From an uncultured Clostridia bacterium (lineage in GTDB: Bacteria > Bacillota > Clostridia > Peptostreptococcales > Anaerovoracaceae): a stretch of DNA of 7,066 bases. The notes beneath the pieces are model-generated. The model was not told where the DNA came from. It did no database searches and saw only the letters and a program-made list of their open reading frames with translations. Shown here in pieces: positions 5,308 to 7,066 of the stretch. The position numbers were made by a program, and so were the translations under genes. The DNA lies in contig CAKQVC010000105.1 in NCBI GenBank assembly GCA_934277655.1, forward strand, positions 1 to 7,066, in the 5' to 3' direction. Positions within the stretch are counted from its first letter, which is position 1; each line of letters begins with the position of its first letter.

Positions 5308-7066
5308 ATGCTGCGTTGTGTTTTCTCTTTTCTAATTCCTGAACAATGGAAATTCCTAAAACGATAACAACACCAATCAGGTCAGTTACTGCGCCAGGAT
5401 AGATTAAAAGCAGCCCACCGGCGATGATCACTGCGCGAAGTGGTTTGTTCAAATGGTTAAATGCATAGCCTCTCAAACCGGCCGCAACACCATACACACC
5501 GACTAAAGCAGTGATGACAACCAGAATACCTTCCCACAGCTCACAGTCGATGAACAGAAGGGCAGGATTGATACCAAAACAATATGGAACAATAAATGCA
5601 GCAATCGCAAGGCTTGTCGCATTAAATGCTGTTTTCATCGGTTTCGAACCTGCGATAGCACTTCCGGCATAAGCAGCCAAAGCTACAGGCGGTGTAATAT
5701 CAGCAACAATTCCGAAATAGAATACGAAGAAATGAGCACATAGTGTAGGCATTCCCATGGAAATCAAGATCGGCGCACATGTTGTTGCCATGATAACGTA
5801 GTTTGCTGTAGTCGGAACGCCCATGCCCAGTACGATACACGTGATCATAGTCAGGAACATGGCAACGATCATATGACCACCGGAAACACTTACGATAGCA
5901 GAAATCAGCTTCGTTCCGATACCTGTTGTTGTAATGATGCAGGCAATGATTCCGGCAACTGCACAGGCAGCGCCTACAGTCAGAGTGCTTTTTGCGGTTT
6001 CTTCCAGTGCATCAAAGAATCTCGTGACAGTAATTCTTGTTTCCTTGCGGAAAAGACTTACTGCAATCGATAAGATGGTTCCAATAATTGCTGCCAGTGC
6101 CATGGTCGTTTTGATGATAAGAATGACAAGAGCAATCAACGGAACCAGCAGATAGCCTTTCTTAAATAATACATCAAAGAAACGTGGAAGTTGATCTTTG
6201 GACATACCTTTCAGACCGGTCTTTTTCGCTTCCAAATGTACGGAAATGAAAACCCCTGCAAAATATAGCACAGCAGGCAGAATTGCTTTTACTGCGATGG
6301 TGCTGTAGGATGTACTGGAGTATTCAGCCATCAGGAATGCAGCGGCTCCCATGATCGGCGGCATGATCTGACCTCCGGTGGAAGCTGCAGCTTCTACTGC
6401 TCCTGCAAACTCGGGACGATATCCTGTTTTTTTCATCAACGGGATGGTAACAGCACCGGTAGTTACGGTGTTACCGACAGAAGATCCGGATACCATACCG
6501 CAGAGAGCAGAGGAAATAACGGCAACCTTTGCAGGTCCTCCATCAGAGCTGCCTGCGATAGAGTTGGCAAGCTCGATAAAGAAATCGGTAATACCGGTTT
6601 GCTTCAGGAAGCTTCCGAACATGACAAACAATACGATGAAAGTGGAACATGCTCTGATCGGAGTACCGATAACACCTTCTGTCGTATAAAATACGTTGTA
6701 GACTGTCATCAGCAGACTCTTCTGTGTCAGTCCATAGAGCAGGAAGCAGGAAGAAACGATCACGATCGGAACGCCAACGGAACGTCTGCAGGCTTCCAAC
6801 GTGATCAGAACACCGATAATGCCAAGTGCCACTTCAAAGGAACTGAGCATGATGCCCTGATTTACAATACGTTCGCAGTTAAATACAAAGTAGAAATAGG
6901 AGAATCCTCCAGCTACTGCCAGGATCAGATCGTACCATGGCACGTAATTGATTTTTTTCGCAGCATTTTTTTTACATGGAAAAATTAAAAAGATAAGTAC
7001 GATGATGCATCCTACGAAGGAGGCTCTCTCGATTCGTGTTTCCCAGTTAAATGCAAAGTTGATCAG
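5306..7066 (-). CDS. TRAP transporter fused permease, DctQ-DctM type (5' partial)
   Basis: The frame stays open to the right edge, so the start is outside the window; a GTG at 6943 is not the true start because family-like sequence continues upstream (a hydrophobic segment followed by PCKKNAAKKINY before PWYD). About 586 residues are visible. Counting from the GTG codon, residues 1-100 form the end of the DctQ-like part, with the ACRRSVG motif at 51-57, and the rest is the DctM-like channel. Signatures include GGPAKVAVISSALCGMVSGS (135-154), GQIMPPIMGAAAFLMAEY (191-208), GMGVPTTANYVI (373-384), AHFFVFYFGIVADITPPVA (403-421) and FGINPALLF (456-464). Such permeases use a sodium gradient and an extracellular TAXI-type binding protein to take up organic acids or amino acids; that partner gene is expected to the right. 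The substrate cannot be deduced. It is convergent with the amidohydrolase operon and probably shares only the terminator with it. Confidence 0.93.
   Translation of the reverse strand: MINFAFNWETRIERASFVGCIIVLIFLIFPCKKNAAKKINYVPWYDLILAVAGGFSYFYFVFNCERIVNQGIMLSSFEVALGIIGVLITLEACRRSVGVPIVIVSSCFLLYGLTQKSLLMTVYNVFYTTEGVIGTPIRACSTFIVLFVMFGSFLKQTGITDFFIELANSIAGSSDGGPAKVAVISSALCGMVSGSSVGNTVTTGAVTIPLMKKTGYRPEFAGAVEAAASTGGQIMPPIMGAAAFLMAEYSSTSYSTIAVKAILPAVLYFAGVFISVHLEAKKTGLKGMSKDQLPRFFDVLFKKGYLLVPLIALVILIIKTTMALAAIIGTILSIAVSLFRKETRITVTRFFDALEETAKSTLTVGAACAVAGIIACIITTTGIGTKLISAIVSVSGGHMIVAMFLTMITCIVLGMGVPTTANYVIMATTCAPILISMGMPTLCAHFFVFYFGIVADITPPVALAAYAGSAIAGSKPMKTAFNATSLAIAAFIVPYCFGINPALLFIDCELWEGILVVITALVGVYGVAAGLRGYAFNHLNKPLRAVIIAGGLLLIYPGAVTDLIGVVIVLGISIVQELEKRKHNAA

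Noticed and set aside
6941..6943. GTG as start of the TRAP permease
   Set aside because: The frame continues upstream to the window edge with a hydrophobic segment and the family-like residues before PWYD, so this codon is internal.
6599..6988. Plus-strand open frame of 129 codons antisense to the TRAP permease
   Set aside because: The opposite strand carries clear TRAP permease sequence throughout. The plus frame is rich in polar residues without a domain, as expected of an antisense shadow.

Overview
The window looks like part of the chromosome of a low-to-moderate GC, Gram-positive anaerobe of the Clostridia. This rests on strong AGGAGG-type ribosome binding sites, an extended -10 sigma-A-like promoter, compact operons, and a gene mix dominated by secondary carriers and amidohydrolases, which is typical of amino-acid-fermenting gut or sediment Firmicutes. 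I cannot name the genus from sequence alone.

Layout. (1) Bases 1-1820, plus strand: the 3' part of a gene whose single uninterrupted frame encodes a YkvI-like (LeuT/APC-fold) membrane permease domain followed by a complete metallo-beta-lactamase-fold hydrolase domain. The gene begins left of the window. (2) Bases 1821-1995: a 175-base gap with an AT-only inverted repeat and a convincing promoter. (3) Bases 1996-5102, plus strand: a three-gene operon. It encodes a D-aminoacylase/N-acyl-D-amino-acid deacylase-type amidohydrolase, a YfcC/DcuC-family carrier and an 83-residue protein with three predicted membrane helices. (4) Bases 5103-5305: a convergent intergenic region with several palindromes, a long imperfect hairpin and a strong bidirectional intrinsic terminator. 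(5) Bases 5306-7066, minus strand: the 3' part of a TRAP-type fused (DctQ-DctM) permease whose start lies right of the window.

How the genes may work together. The central operon reads as a scavenging module. The YfcC-type carrier would import (or exchange) an N-acylated or otherwise modified amino acid, and the cytoplasmic amidohydrolase would release the free amino acid. The small membrane protein may be an accessory subunit of the carrier. This is inference from adjacency and family knowledge; no substrate can be read from the sequence. The flanking permease-hydrolase fusion repeats the theme of a transporter coupled to a hydrolase, but its own promoter and the lack of sequence similarity suggest a separate unit. 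The TRAP permease is on the opposite strand and is insulated by the shared terminator; its solute-binding protein is expected off the right edge.

Nothing in the window looks like a mobile element, phage, CRISPR array or RNA gene. The most unusual items are the permease-MBL fusion, the uncharacterised small membrane partner, and the structured convergent intergenic region.
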